The notes: generated by a model from the sequence alone, not told the origin. A DNA stretch of 64,000 nt from Aureispira sp. CCB-E (GCF_031326345.1 NZ_CP133671.1:7103501-7167500), one strand, 5' to 3'. Numbered from the stretch's first letter, positions 38,710-47,656 are shown. Made by a program: numbers and translations.

Positions 38710-39654
38710 TTATGCTTCCCCTGTTTTAAACGGAAAAGCCTTAAAGTGTTGCTTGGCTCGTTTTTCTCCAATCAACTCCACCATTTGCTCGTATTCTGAC
38801 TGCTCGTCAAGCGGTCTAACTTCCATATCCTCATAATTATCCAAATACTCTTGATTTAATAAATGAATAGAAGGAAAAACCATTTTAGATTCAGGCTTCA
38901 AATCCCAATCAATCAAGTTATTGTACTCCGCTACCGCCGAACAAATTTTGCTATCATAACGCCCATAGATGCGTTCACAATGCATGGTCATCTTATCGCC
39001 ATGACTAATATCTACATGGTGCGTAATATCGGGAGAATTTCCCATTGGACGAGCTTCTGGGGCAATTTCGGACTTTAATTTTAGGTTAATTTCTGCTTTA
39101 ACAGGTTCTCCTTTCAAGGAAAAAAGAACAATCTTAACCGTACAACTTTCTAATGTTCCCTTAAAAACCGCTGGTTTTTTCTCCTTATTGTCGTTTCCCG
39201 TATCTGGGAAAATATTTCCCCAAACCAATTTTAAATAAGGTGGTCCATGCACTTCTGGTTCGTATCCATACACCGTATTTTGCAACAAATCCAAGTGCTT
39301 TCGAATAGAAGGTGTTTTTTTATCATCTAAAAAAAATTGCTCCTTTATCGAGTCTTTAACAGGTACAATTCCCGTTGCATCAGCATAGAACTTAAAGTCC
39401 ATTACAATTCTTTGATACCCTGAGAATACAGCTGGTGGTCCTCCTGATGAGCCTGGGGTGCCAATTCCTGCTCCTTGGTTATCTTTACCACTCTTGCCTT
39501 TCGGATCTTCAATCCCAAAACTATACTCCACATTTTCTGGATTCATTTGCACCTCAAAAGTATTTACTTCCTCATCCGTACAAGTTAATTTTTTATGTGA
39601 GGTAATGGTTAAACGAGAAATCCCATCGTCACTACCAGAAAAAAAACTGCCCAT
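38710..39654 (-). CDS. LysM-containing tube/baseplate protein (Afp7/Alg7-like)
   Basis: 314 residues from the ATG at 39654; a GTG at 39717 would add 21 residues but would lie almost in the terminator of the upstream gene, so I prefer the ATG. The N-terminal domain (about 10-180) contains the EVQMNPENVEYSFGIE segment of the CIS tube family. Residues near 215-270 form a LysM-like module (HHVDISHGDKMTMHCERIYG). In Afp/PVC particles this protein joins the inner tube to the baseplate. Its own promoter would have to lie between the terminator and the start. Confidence 0.85.
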   Translation of the reverse strand: MGSFFSGSDDGISRLTITSHKKLTCTDEEVNTFEVQMNPENVEYSFGIEDPKGKSGKDNQGAGIGTPGSSGGPPAVFSGYQRIVMDFKFYADATGIVPVKDSIKEQFFLDDKKTPSIRKHLDLLQNTVYGYEPEVHGPPYLKLVWGNIFPDTGNDNKEKKPAVFKGTLESCTVKIVLFSLKGEPVKAEINLKLKSEIAPEARPMGNSPDITHHVDISHGDKMTMHCERIYGRYDSKICSAVAEYNNLIDWDLKPESKMVFPSIHLLNQEYLDNYEDMEVRPLDEQSEYEQMVELIGEKRAKQHFKAFPFKTGEA

Positions 39655-39721
39655 ATTGCCTTTTAATTTGAGTTCATATAAATAATAACAGAATTTATTT
39701 GCATCCAAACTCTGCACTTAT

Positions 39722-39759
39722 AAAAATAAAAAAACCCTTTGGCATTTCCAAAGGGTTTT
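39722..39759 (-). terminator. Terminator after the mini-protein genes
   Basis: A perfect 12-bp stem (39731-39742 with 39748-39759) around five bases, followed on the minus strand by a run of seven T. It lies about 25 bases after the stop of the gene at 39783. Confidence 0.9.
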
Positions 39760-39782
39760 CATTATTAATCTTTTATTTTTAA

Positions 39783-40082
39783 CTATAATGGATTCGAAGG
39801 CAATTGATATTGCCCATTAGCTAGACTCATTCCTTCGCCTTTGTTACCATAATAAAACTTTGAGCGTCCTGTTTCTGTATCCCATACAAGAATATACCAA
39901 TTCATTTGATTGCTACCTATCGTTGCCTGTAAGCTCATCATATACTTCCCAGTACCATAAGTAGTCTTTGGTTCATAATTAGCCTGAGCGGGGCTAGCCG
40001 AGCGAATTAAAAAAGCAAAGGCAAAAATAATCGCTGCTGTACCAAACAAACTGGCACATATGCGTTGTGTTATCTTATCCAT
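39783..40082 (-). CDS. Exported mini-protein, paralogue C
   Basis: 99 residues. An N-terminal hydrophobic segment (about 10-28) ends in SASPAQA, a good signal peptidase site, leaving a mature part of about 65 residues. The core shares with its two neighbours YGTGKYMM, NWYxxVWDTETGRSKFYYGN and a C-terminal YxxPxxPL. WDTETGRS resembles the DTxTG motif of small exported beta-proteins, but no function is known. It is the last of three tandem copies, followed by a strong terminator. Confidence 0.8.
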   Translation of the reverse strand: MDKITQRICASLFGTAAIIFAFAFLIRSASPAQANYEPKTTYGTGKYMMSLQATIGSNQMNWYILVWDTETGRSKFYYGNKGEGMSLANGQYQLPSNPL

Positions 40083-40234
40083 GATGTATTTTTTTTAGAT
40101 TTTAATGAAATGTTATTTAAGAACGACTAATATATGACAAATTGTATACCAATCCATTTTTTAATTATGTCTTTTCTTGGCAAAGGTCTTAAATCAAGTT
40201 GTTTTTCGATTGTACATCTAATTATGTGGTATAA

Positions 40235-40522
40235 TTACAATGGACTAGATGGTAACGTATAATGACTTGAAGCCAACAATATACCTTCTCCTTTATTTCC
40301 GTAATAAAATTTTGAACGTCCTGTTTCGGTATCCCATACCACGTAATACCAATTCATTACACCATCTCCCATTACTGCCTCCATCTGCATCATATACTTC
40401 CCCGTTCCATAGGTAGTTTGTGGGGCATGATTCGCTTGAACAGGACTAAAAGATCGAATTAAGAAAGCAAAAGCGAAAATAATCGCTGCTATGCCCAAAA
40501 GGCGTTGTGTTAGTTTATCCAT
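40235..40522 (-). CDS. Exported mini-protein, paralogue B
   Basis: 95 residues from the ATG at 40522 (MDKLTQRLLG), chosen because it aligns with MDKITQRICA of paralogue C; earlier in-frame starts would run into paralogue A. It has the same plan: signal segment ending in FSPVQA, then YGTGKYMM, NWYYVVWDTETGRSKFYYGN, and SSPL at the end. It differs from the others mainly in the segment between the first two motifs. Confidence 0.8.
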   Translation of the reverse strand: MDKLTQRLLGIAAIIFAFAFLIRSFSPVQANHAPQTTYGTGKYMMQMEAVMGDGVMNWYYVVWDTETGRSKFYYGNKGEGILLASSHYTLPSSPL

Positions 40523-40574
40523 GATGTATTTCTTTTCAATTTTTACATTCCAAAGATTTTCTAAGTTTTTATTA

Positions 40575-40889
40575 CTACAACGGACTAGCAGGAATTTGAT
40601 ACTGCCCATTGGCAGCATTCATTCCTTCATTTTTATTACCATAGTAAAACTTTGAACGACCTGTTTCCGTATCCCATACTAAAATATACCAATTAGCTCT
40701 TCCTTCTCCATAAATAGAACTTAAACTCATCATATACTTCCCAGTTCCATAAGTAGTCTTTGGTTCATGATTCGCTTGAACAGGGCTAGCCGAATATACC
40801 AATGCCGCCGCTCCAAACAATAGTAGCGCCACAGCAGAAAAAACCAAAGCAACTCCTTTGCATTGACCTAAAAATGTTGTCTCTTTCAT
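40575..40889 (-). CDS. Exported mini-protein, paralogue A
   Basis: 104 residues, first of the three tandem copies. The signal region (ALVFSAVALLLFGAAALVYS) is longer than in the others and ends in ASPVQA; the mature part is almost the same (YGTGKYMM, NWYILVWDTETGRSKFYYGN, ASPL). It lies 85 bases behind the orphan gene at 40975 and may be co-transcribed with it. The position inside an injection-system locus suggests effector, cap or immunity functions, all untested. Confidence 0.8.
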   Translation of the reverse strand: MKETTFLGQCKGVALVFSAVALLLFGAAALVYSASPVQANHEPKTTYGTGKYMMSLSSIYGEGRANWYILVWDTETGRSKFYYGNKNEGMNAANGQYQIPASPL

Positions 40890-40974
40890 TGTTAATTTTG
40901 TTTTAGTGTTTAAATAAAAATTTAAAAGCAGAAGTCTAAAAAGTCCATTTGCCTTCTGTCCTGAAATTTAACTC

Positions 40975-43266
40975 CTATTTTTTCCAATGCAAGGTTTTCC
41001 CTCTTGTCATTTGAAGTTGCGCAGGAATAGCCCCTTTCGCATCTGGAGAAGTAATCTGTCCTTCTAAGACATTAACATCGACTTCAATGGTTCCTTCTGA
41101 GGTAAAGTTAAAAGAATAAAGATGTCCTTTTACAACAAGGAAACTAGTATCGACTCCTCGCTCCTCTGTGATTTCTTGCGTGGTACTAGTAGAACGATTA
41201 TAGTTAGAAGAATTAAATGTTCCTTTTGTTTTTTCTGTTCCTTCTTCCTTTCCCCAATCATAAGCATAATGCCCTGACACTTCTCCATCCACCAAATAGC
41301 TAATAGGATTAAATTTCTTTAATACATTAGGAATCCACTTAGGAGCTTGGAGCGAACCATCTACCCCCAAGGTATTATTCGTCACATCGATATCTACCTC
41401 GGTCTCTGAACTTTCAGAACCTAACTCGATTCCGTAACTGCTACCCGTTTCAGAACCTCTAGTCACCGAGCCTTTCGCTTTAGAAAGGAGAATTTTAAAT
41501 TCAAAATCACAACTAATCCCTTCTTTTCCATGCTCTATTGGGCTTAAAGCATAAAAATCTGTTGCTTGAAACTCCAAACCATTTTTATTCGCCACCGTCA
41601 AAGAAATATCCGTAGGCATTGCATAAGCACGTTCATTGAGTGACTCTATTTTTGTAAAAATAGTGCTATTAAGCACCGAGCCATCTTTTAGTTTAATGAC
41701 CAAGTTTAAGGCTTCTCCCTTTGCTAATAAAGGTTTTATGCTAAGCTTAGGACGTTTGCTGTCCAAGAAAATTGCTTTGATAGAGTCTATTGGCGCATTA
41801 CTGCGTAGTTGATTGCTAATATTCTCTATCTGCTGTTTTTCCTCAAAGCTCAAACTATTAAATAAAGAACGTACCGAACCACCATTCATAGTTACCTGAT
41901 ACAAAGCATTTTGCCATGCTTCGCTGACATCCGTACGACTAGGAAATGGACTACCAATCGCTTGAATAGATTGTTTTAATACAGGATAAAAGATACTCAA
42001 TTCTTTGTTGGAAAATAATTTTTCGAACTTTTTTAATAGTTTATTGGCATCAAATTGCTGTGTTGGCGGCAACTGCAAGCTATCTAATGCCCCGCTGACT
42101 TCAGCAGCCCACTCTACATATTCTCCAATAAAGTTATAGGGACTTGTACCGTCTGAAGACGTAATAATTGCCGTTTTTAACACGCTAAAAGAGGGCATCA
42201 CCTGCGATTCTTGCCAACTTTTGTAAATATACTCTTCTGGCGTATGAATCGAAAGAAGGGATTTGGACATTGCATTGACAAAATCTTTCACTTGAGCATC
42301 TTCCCTCAACTCTGCCATTATATTTACCCGCAGTTCTTTTGACAGCAATGGTTGTGTCTTTTGCCAATCGTTGCAAGCCTCTACCAAAGCCGTAAAAAAA
42401 GCAGCTTTGGACATATTGCAAATAGAATCTGTTTTGGTATCGTGGCTAATAATGCTTGAACATATTTCGTCTTGTTTTGCCTTCCAGGCTGCAAACGCTT
42501 TTCGAAATTCTTGCTTCCTTAATTCAGTTTTTTCTTTCTTTAATTCTTCTTTTTCCTTCTTTAGTTCTTCCTCCTTACTTAACTCTTTATTCAAATTAAA
42601 AGCAACATCATCAATAGCATGAACCACACAAGTTTTTATACTGTGCTGCAACCCTCCAAAATCTCCTCGTAGATCAGAAGCAAAGATTGCTGCTAGATTC
42701 AATTCATCTGTTGAATTTTCTTGGTTGTATGTGGTTTGATAATTGCTATAATGCTTTAATAAATAGCTCTTATTATTAAATTTATTGAGAATGGCACTAA
42801 GTACTTTTTGTGTGTTGTCTACGGTCGTGCAAGCCGAAATATTTCCCTGAAACAACTCCATAAATTTTTGCCCCAAAGGCGTATGCGGTTTTAATTTACC
42901 TAAGTTTGTTTTCAATTTTTCTGTATCAATACTATACGCTCCATTGTTGACCAATTGAGGGTCAAAAAGTTGAAAAGGATCTTTAGATTGAAGCAATTGA
43001 CTTAGAATTTCACTGGCAACTTTTAGAAACTCTTTCTTTCCTATATCATCAGGCTCTCCTGTAAAAGAGTAATTGCTCATTCCTTTGATTTCAGGTGTAA
43101 TTGTTTTTAGGTAAGCTATATCTGCTTCATACTGTTTTAATTCCTGCTCAGAAAATACAGTCCTCAAATCTATATTATTGAGCTTACAGTGATTCTGAAT
43201 CCGCTTTACTTGTTGTATTAGATGTGTTAAAGGTTCTTCTAATGCTTTGTTCTCTGTATCTTTCAT
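40975..43266 (-). CDS. Uncharacterised 763-residue protein behind the PAAR gene, candidate cargo or effector
   Basis: I prefer the ATG at 43266 (MKDTENKA) because the 72 bases before it are T-rich; an ATG at 43338 would add a hydrophobic segment of 24 residues that could act as a membrane anchor. The first 220 residues are helical. A charged coiled-coil rich in ELKKEK follows (about 222-262). The C-terminal 250 residues are beta-rich and polar, with Ser/Thr/Glu-rich stretches (TGSSYGIELGSESSETEVDIDV) and a final MTRGKTLHWKK. I recognise no enzyme motif. It has its own unit: a terminator and a set of 10-bp repeats lie upstream. Lying between PAAR tip and the other baseplate genes, it is a reasonable effector or accessory candidate. 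Confidence 0.8.
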   Translation of the reverse strand: MKDTENKALEEPLTHLIQQVKRIQNHCKLNNIDLRTVFSEQELKQYEADIAYLKTITPEIKGMSNYSFTGEPDDIGKKEFLKVASEILSQLLQSKDPFQLFDPQLVNNGAYSIDTEKLKTNLGKLKPHTPLGQKFMELFQGNISACTTVDNTQKVLSAILNKFNNKSYLLKHYSNYQTTYNQENSTDELNLAAIFASDLRGDFGGLQHSIKTCVVHAIDDVAFNLNKELSKEEELKKEKEELKKEKTELRKQEFRKAFAAWKAKQDEICSSIISHDTKTDSICNMSKAAFFTALVEACNDWQKTQPLLSKELRVNIMAELREDAQVKDFVNAMSKSLLSIHTPEEYIYKSWQESQVMPSFSVLKTAIITSSDGTSPYNFIGEYVEWAAEVSGALDSLQLPPTQQFDANKLLKKFEKLFSNKELSIFYPVLKQSIQAIGSPFPSRTDVSEAWQNALYQVTMNGGSVRSLFNSLSFEEKQQIENISNQLRSNAPIDSIKAIFLDSKRPKLSIKPLLAKGEALNLVIKLKDGSVLNSTIFTKIESLNERAYAMPTDISLTVANKNGLEFQATDFYALSPIEHGKEGISCDFEFKILLSKAKGSVTRGSETGSSYGIELGSESSETEVDIDVTNNTLGVDGSLQAPKWIPNVLKKFNPISYLVDGEVSGHYAYDWGKEEGTEKTKGTFNSSNYNRSTSTTQEITEERGVDTSFLVVKGHLYSFNFTSEGTIEVDVNVLEGQITSPDAKGAIPAQLQMTRGKTLHWKK

Positions 43267-43454
43267 GTTCTTAGAGTTAAAAAAAATTAAAAAAAAGGAT
43301 ATCACCAAGGCAATATTTCCATACAATACAGTAACCATTACGTTGATTTAATAGAGATGAAAAAATAAGCTTGTCGTTAAAGGCACTAAGATAGAAAAAA
43401 AACATTCAAAAAAAAACAGTAAAAAACAGATATTAATAAATATATTTTATATTC

Positions 43455-43504
43455 ATTTACAATTAGTTACACTTCGATACATTTGGATACATTTCGATAC
43501 ATTT
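43455..43504. repeat. 10-bp phased repeats upstream of the orphan gene
   Basis: GATACATTT occurs three times exactly ten bases apart (43476, 43486, 43496). Read on the minus strand, AAATGTATC units continue as two weaker ones (AAGTGTAACT, AATTGTAAAT). One helical turn per unit puts all copies on the same DNA face, as in a cooperative binding site. Confidence 0.7.
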
Positions 43505-43516
43505 GCGCTTTAGATC

Positions 43517-43558
43517 AATAAAAAATCCTCTTTTAAGCCAAGCCTAAAAGAGGATTTT
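43517..43558 (-). terminator. Terminator after the PAAR gene
   Basis: A perfect 14-bp stem (43522-43535 with 43545-43558) around nine bases, followed on the minus strand by a T-rich run. It ends the main structural unit just after the PAAR stop. Confidence 0.88.
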
Positions 43559-43581
43559 AAATTTACACGAAACGTTTATAT

Positions 43582-43872
43582 TTAGCCTATCATTACAGTA
43601 AATTCGCCCAAAACGATAGAACCACCATGTGCACAAGTATCTCCCAACCGAGCAGCAGGCATACCACCTATTAAAACAGTCGTAGACCCCATTGCAATCG
43701 TATCTGGGGGACCGGTACACACACACATATCTCCAACCAATGCAGCAGGTAATTTACCAATCATAACCGTTGGGCAACCAGGTCCTGAAATTGGACCACC
43801 AACATGAGGTACTGTTCCTGTAACCATTGGGCAAACGTGCATATCTGTTAATCTTGATGCTGGAGGCGCCAT
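43582..43872 (-). CDS. PAAR-domain spike tip protein (Afp10/Alg10-like)
   Basis: 96 residues, the full length of a PAAR protein. Repeated motifs of the PAAR fold are visible: PAALVGDMCVC, TTVLIGGMPAARLGDTC and VMIG at the end. His and Cys residues (HVCP, HVGG, CVC, CAHGG) fit a zinc site at the tip. It caps the spike encoded just upstream (71-base gap). There is no C-terminal extension, so it carries no fused toxin. Confidence 0.95.
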   Translation of the reverse strand: MAPPASRLTDMHVCPMVTGTVPHVGGPISGPGCPTVMIGKLPAALVGDMCVCTGPPDTIAMGSTTVLIGGMPAARLGDTCAHGGSIVLGEFTVMIG

Positions 43873-43943
43873 AGTTTTATTTATTTTTTATTAAAGAATA
43901 TTTTTTCATTGATACTTATAATACACTGTTTCAAAACAGATGA

Positions 43944-45818
43944 TTAGTTAATCATAACCATCCCCCCTTTAACCGTTAACATTCCACCACCATCTACTGT
44001 TCCCATTCCAGAACCTTTGACCTCAAACTGAGCACCTTCTGCTTTAAATGCAGCGGTTCCCTTTGCCTCAAAGTTTGTTTGTGCTTCAAACTTAACATTC
44101 ATCCCTTTTCCAGTGATATCATTTGTTGCTTCCATAGCAATACCTTTTCCTGCTGTAATTTTGATATCTCCAGTAACATCAATCGTCAAATCTTGATCTA
44201 CCGTCATCGTTACTCCCTTGGAATCCAACAAGATATTATTTTTATTAACAGGGTCATCAATTGTGATGGTATCTTTATCATCATCAATTTGAATCATCAT
44301 TTTATCCTCTGTAAATACCTTGTATATATTCTTACCTGGTTCATCAAAAAACTCCATGCGCAACTTTCCTTTATTGAAAGAAAGCGCTTTCATATGATTC
44401 ACATCAGTAGGGTCGTGCGATTCTTCAGTTGTAATTTTTCGCTTACTACTATACATAGAACCAAGTATAACAGGGTATGTTGGGTCATTATCAAAGAAAC
44501 CTAAGACTACCTCATCACCTACTTCGGGAAAAATAACCATTCCACAATCTTCAGTAGCGTAGAGCTGTGAGACTCTAGCCCAAACACCTTCACCTTCTAG
44601 ATTGTCAATAATTGGGATATTGACCAAGACTCTATATTCTCCATCAGGGTCATCATTAACCTGTATAACAACACCATGTTGTAACCCATTAATCGCAGGC
44701 AAAGCACCACCTGCCCCCAAAGGGCTAGCAGAAGGATATTTTTCTAAATGTGGTTTTTCAGGTAAGCCCAACTCCACTTCTGTCAACCATTGAGCATTTT
44801 TAATAGTATGGCGTACTTTTCCTATATAGGCATCTCCATTAAAACGAGAACCAAAGCCAACTAATTCTACCACTTTCCCAACCTCTATTTTCTCAGATCC
44901 AACAAACTTAACTCGACCTCGAATTCTTGACAGATGACCACGTTGATAAACCGAGTCTGCCCAAGATTGAATAAAATCCTTTGTTATAGGTGCTGACGAA
45001 TGCACCAACTCTTTTGGCTTTAAGACACTTGATAATTTAGCACTGTCAATGTCACCTTGTTTATTCGTTGTTGGTTTTGTTCCTGCTGTATTTTCAATAG
45101 CTTGTGTTGTATGATCCCAAAAATTTGCTTGAACTTCTTCATATTGGTGTGAAGAATGAATTTTCAAGTCCATTTCCATCAAATCAACACCATAAGTAAT
45201 TGAAATATCTGTTTTTTCGGATACAGTTGGTTTTTTTATATTAATCTCTCCATCGTTAACAATGGTAACCAAACTATTCGCATCCGCTCTAGCTTGAATA
45301 AAGTCCCAATTGGTACAATAATATTGTATCAATTTTTTGTGTGTTGCCTTAGTTGCTTCTACAGTTGCTTTGGATTTGATACCAGAATCTTTAATTATTG
45401 CAGAAATGATATCAGAGTCTTTTTGGTCATAAAAAATCATATTTCTACGCCCAACAGTTAATGCCAATGCTTCATCTCGACAAATTAGTGTCAAACAAGA
45501 AGAACCATTTCGATTCAATTTAATCCCATGCTCTACGATTAAGCCTTTGTAGATACTTTCCATCGTTGACGAAGGGTCATGAGATACTTTAATTTCTATT
45601 TCAGCCCCTGGTTCAAACATACTTTCTTCACTTTGAGGAAAGGTTTGCTCTCTAGAATCGCCATCAAAAATAACCACTCTAGCATAAGGTATCTTATTAA
45701 TTTCCTTAACAACCTCTGTCTCTAACACAAGCATAGCATCAGGAAGTTTCGTACCATCTACTGTAACTTCGAGGTTAATAACCCCACTACCGAGTTTTTT
45801 TATAGGAGAATCAGCCAT
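43944..45818 (-). CDS. VgrG-like spike protein (Afp8/Alg8-like)
   Basis: 624 residues. The N-terminal part has the phage_GPD/gp27-like hub. The middle contains the gp5 OB-fold with the GEGVWARVSQLYATEDCG and PEVGDEVVLGFFDNDPTYPVILGS segments, diagnostic for VgrG and T4 gp5. The last 100 residues repeat short KxGxxxF units (GDIKITAGKGIAMEATND, FEAKGTAAFKAEGAQF) that build the triple-stranded beta-helix needle. It ends MVMIN, as PAAR-bound spikes often do. No extra effector domain. Confidence 0.95.
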   Translation of the reverse strand: MADSPIKKLGSGVINLEVTVDGTKLPDAMLVLETEVVKEINKIPYARVVIFDGDSREQTFPQSEESMFEPGAEIEIKVSHDPSSTMESIYKGLIVEHGIKLNRNGSSCLTLICRDEALALTVGRRNMIFYDQKDSDIISAIIKDSGIKSKATVEATKATHKKLIQYYCTNWDFIQARADANSLVTIVNDGEINIKKPTVSEKTDISITYGVDLMEMDLKIHSSHQYEEVQANFWDHTTQAIENTAGTKPTTNKQGDIDSAKLSSVLKPKELVHSSAPITKDFIQSWADSVYQRGHLSRIRGRVKFVGSEKIEVGKVVELVGFGSRFNGDAYIGKVRHTIKNAQWLTEVELGLPEKPHLEKYPSASPLGAGGALPAINGLQHGVVIQVNDDPDGEYRVLVNIPIIDNLEGEGVWARVSQLYATEDCGMVIFPEVGDEVVLGFFDNDPTYPVILGSMYSSKRKITTEESHDPTDVNHMKALSFNKGKLRMEFFDEPGKNIYKVFTEDKMMIQIDDDKDTITIDDPVNKNNILLDSKGVTMTVDQDLTIDVTGDIKITAGKGIAMEATNDITGKGMNVKFEAQTNFEAKGTAAFKAEGAQFEVKGSGMGTVDGGGMLTVKGGMVMIN

Positions 45819-45960
45819 TCTATTTTTATAATAAATATTAGTTGCGTTTTATTTTAAGTACTAATAATAGTCCTCAAGTATTTAAACGCTAAAAAAATTA
45901 AACCTTATTTATAAATCTTTGTGCCAATATCATTGCCATTTCGATCTACCACAAAACAAT

Positions 45961-46143
45961 TTAAGGTTTCAATTCGTATTCTATCATATCTCGAACTTTA
46001 TCCAAGCACTCTTGAATTAGTTCCTCTTTTTCTAATTTAGACATTGCACCACCGCCACCACCTTCGGTAGCATCTTTAGAGCTGCCTTTACTTTTTTTAT
46101 TAATTTTTGTATTAAACAGCAATTTTTTAATTGAAATAGACAT
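45961..46143 (-). CDS. DUF5908-like small protein (Afp6/Alg6-like)
   Basis: 60 residues. The N-terminal MSISIKKLLFNTKI strand and a C-terminal helix (LIQECLDKVRDMIEYEL) follow the plan of DUF5908 proteins, regularly encoded between the tube initiator and the spike of these systems. A Gly-rich linker (GGGGGA) lies between. It sits 28 bases from the upstream gene. Confidence 0.75.
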   Translation of the reverse strand: MSISIKKLLFNTKINKKSKGSSKDATEGGGGGAMSKLEKEELIQECLDKVRDMIEYELKP

Positions 46144-46171
46144 AGTAATATATATTTATTTAGATAAAAAA

Positions 46172-46777
46172 TTAGGATGGAGGAATTTCTAAACGTTCAA
46201 TTTCTGTATACTTAAACTTGATGGTTTCCTTAATTGGTGCATCTCCAGATGTTGAGCTCAAATCAGAAATTTCCCAACTTGTTGGAAAAGCCTCGTGAAT
46301 CAAAAATCCTGCTACAGGAAAAGAGGAAGGACCAATCGGTAATGGATTTTGAATCATAGGGTGATAGATACAAATCATAATATCTTTCACTTCTATTTTC
46401 TCTTCCCAAGTTTTAGCAGAGGACATTGTCTTTTGGCACCATTCACTAGTAGGATCTAATGAGAATCCCATTACTCCAATATGACGAGGTCTCAAATAGC
46501 GTTGCAGTACCAACTCATCGTTATCAATTTTATCAAAAGAAGGTCTTGGAGTAGACCAACCTGCTTCATTTAAAGGAGTTGTTGCAAAACTCATTTTTAA
46601 TCCTTGTACATCTGAAAAAGCAGTAGCCATTGGGTCTAATGCTTGCAATGCTAAAGAAGCAGAAATTGACATCGTCTTAAACGAGAAGGAATCTGATCTT
46701 TCAAAAAATAAGACTTCAAAGAAAAAACTCGGAATCGGTTCATTCATGAAGCCAACTATATTCGATAGTAAGTCCAT
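46172..46777 (-). CDS. Tube-initiator-like protein (Afp5/Alg5-like, gp19 fold)
   Basis: 201 residues. The end of the protein, KETIKFKYTEIERLEI, and the ISASLALQALDPMATAFSDVQG opening are the hallmarks of phage tail tube (gp19) proteins that start the tube on the spike. Its position right before the DUF5908 and spike genes is as in Afp-type clusters. It is longer than the main tube subunit (160 residues), with an extra segment in the middle. Confidence 0.85.
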   Translation of the reverse strand: MDLLSNIVGFMNEPIPSFFFEVLFFERSDSFSFKTMSISASLALQALDPMATAFSDVQGLKMSFATTPLNEAGWSTPRPSFDKIDNDELVLQRYLRPRHIGVMGFSLDPTSEWCQKTMSSAKTWEEKIEVKDIMICIYHPMIQNPLPIGPSSFPVAGFLIHEAFPTSWEISDLSSTSGDAPIKETIKFKYTEIERLEIPPS

Positions 46778-46909
46778 AACTTATTGATTGTTAATCGTAT
46801 CTTTTAGAAGCTGCTTATCAATAGAATACTTGATGTTATCAGCTATTTGCATTTCTTCTAATCAAAAAACGCTATTGATTATAGGAAATGAATGGATGCT
46901 ATTATTAGA

Positions 46910-47656
46910 TTAGAAAATTTTAGATACAGCACCACCAATGGCACCACCGATTGCGCCTCCTACAGCACCGCCTACGATACTTCCAATACCGCCTAAGACA
47001 GAACCAAGAAGACCTGAACCAGCATTCATTGAAAAAGATTGATACGTTAGCTCTACTTCTTCAATAGCTATTTCACTCTCTGCCTCACCGTCTAAATTAG
47101 AGGGTGTAAATTTGGTCACAAAAGCCTTTTCTAGCGTCCAAGTAAACATATGTGTTCGTCCTCCTCCTGTTAGTTCTGACAAATTGATGGTGACAGTTCT
47201 CATGTCGCTAAACATAGAGCCTTGCGATACATTAGAAAACCAATCAAAAAGATCTGTATCTCCCGAAAACATACCTTTTTTTAAGGTTACGGGATCATAA
47301 GAAGTTAAGGTAGGTCGACTTTGTTCATAAAATTTGTTTGAGTTGCCATCCCTAAACTTCATGGTTGCGATTGTGGCTCCCATTCCATCCATTCCTTGAA
47401 AGGACACATTGCCCGTAAAGCCTCCTATGTTGATTTCAAAAGCAAATTTGGTTAATGGCCATTCATTGTGTGACAAATTTCCTCCTGTATTTACCTGCTT
47501 AATTTGGTTTTGCCCAACAGCAGAAATTTGTAGATGAGACAAATCTCCAATCTTGCTAACAGGATTTGTATTCGTAGGATTTAAATGAGATAGGTCTCCC
47601 ACTCCATCAGCATTTAAGTGGGGGTTGTTATTACTATTAGATACTTTTTTTGCCAT
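46910..47656 (-). CDS. Tube paralogue with N-terminal repeats and C-terminal glycine zipper
   Basis: 248 residues from the ATG at 47656. Residues about 70-212 are a gp19-type tube domain (NEWPLTKFAFEINIGGFTG, then ALEKAFVTKFTPSNLDGEAE, IEEVELTYQSF). Two extensions are unusual. The first 65 residues carry three GDLSHL-type repeats. The last 36 residues are hydrophobic and Gly-rich (GGAVGGAIGGAIGGAVSKIF), a GxxxGxxxG zipper as in membrane-active channels and anchors. A normal Hcp-like subunit has neither. It may be a tip or specialised tube layer that meets a membrane. A terminator separates it from the main tube gene. Confidence 0.88.
   Translation of the reverse strand: MAKKVSNSNNNPHLNADGVGDLSHLNPTNTNPVSKIGDLSHLQISAVGQNQIKQVNTGGNLSHNEWPLTKFAFEINIGGFTGNVSFQGMDGMGATIATMKFRDGNSNKFYEQSRPTLTSYDPVTLKKGMFSGDTDLFDWFSNVSQGSMFSDMRTVTINLSELTGGGRTHMFTWTLEKAFVTKFTPSNLDGEAESEIAIEEVELTYQSFSMNAGSGLLGSVLGGIGSIVGGAVGGAIGGAIGGAVSKIF

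Noticed and set aside
46855-46915. TTCTAATC / GATTAGAA inverted repeat between tube paralogue and initiator genes
   Set aside because: Only eight bases per arm, AT-rich, partly coding, no T-run.
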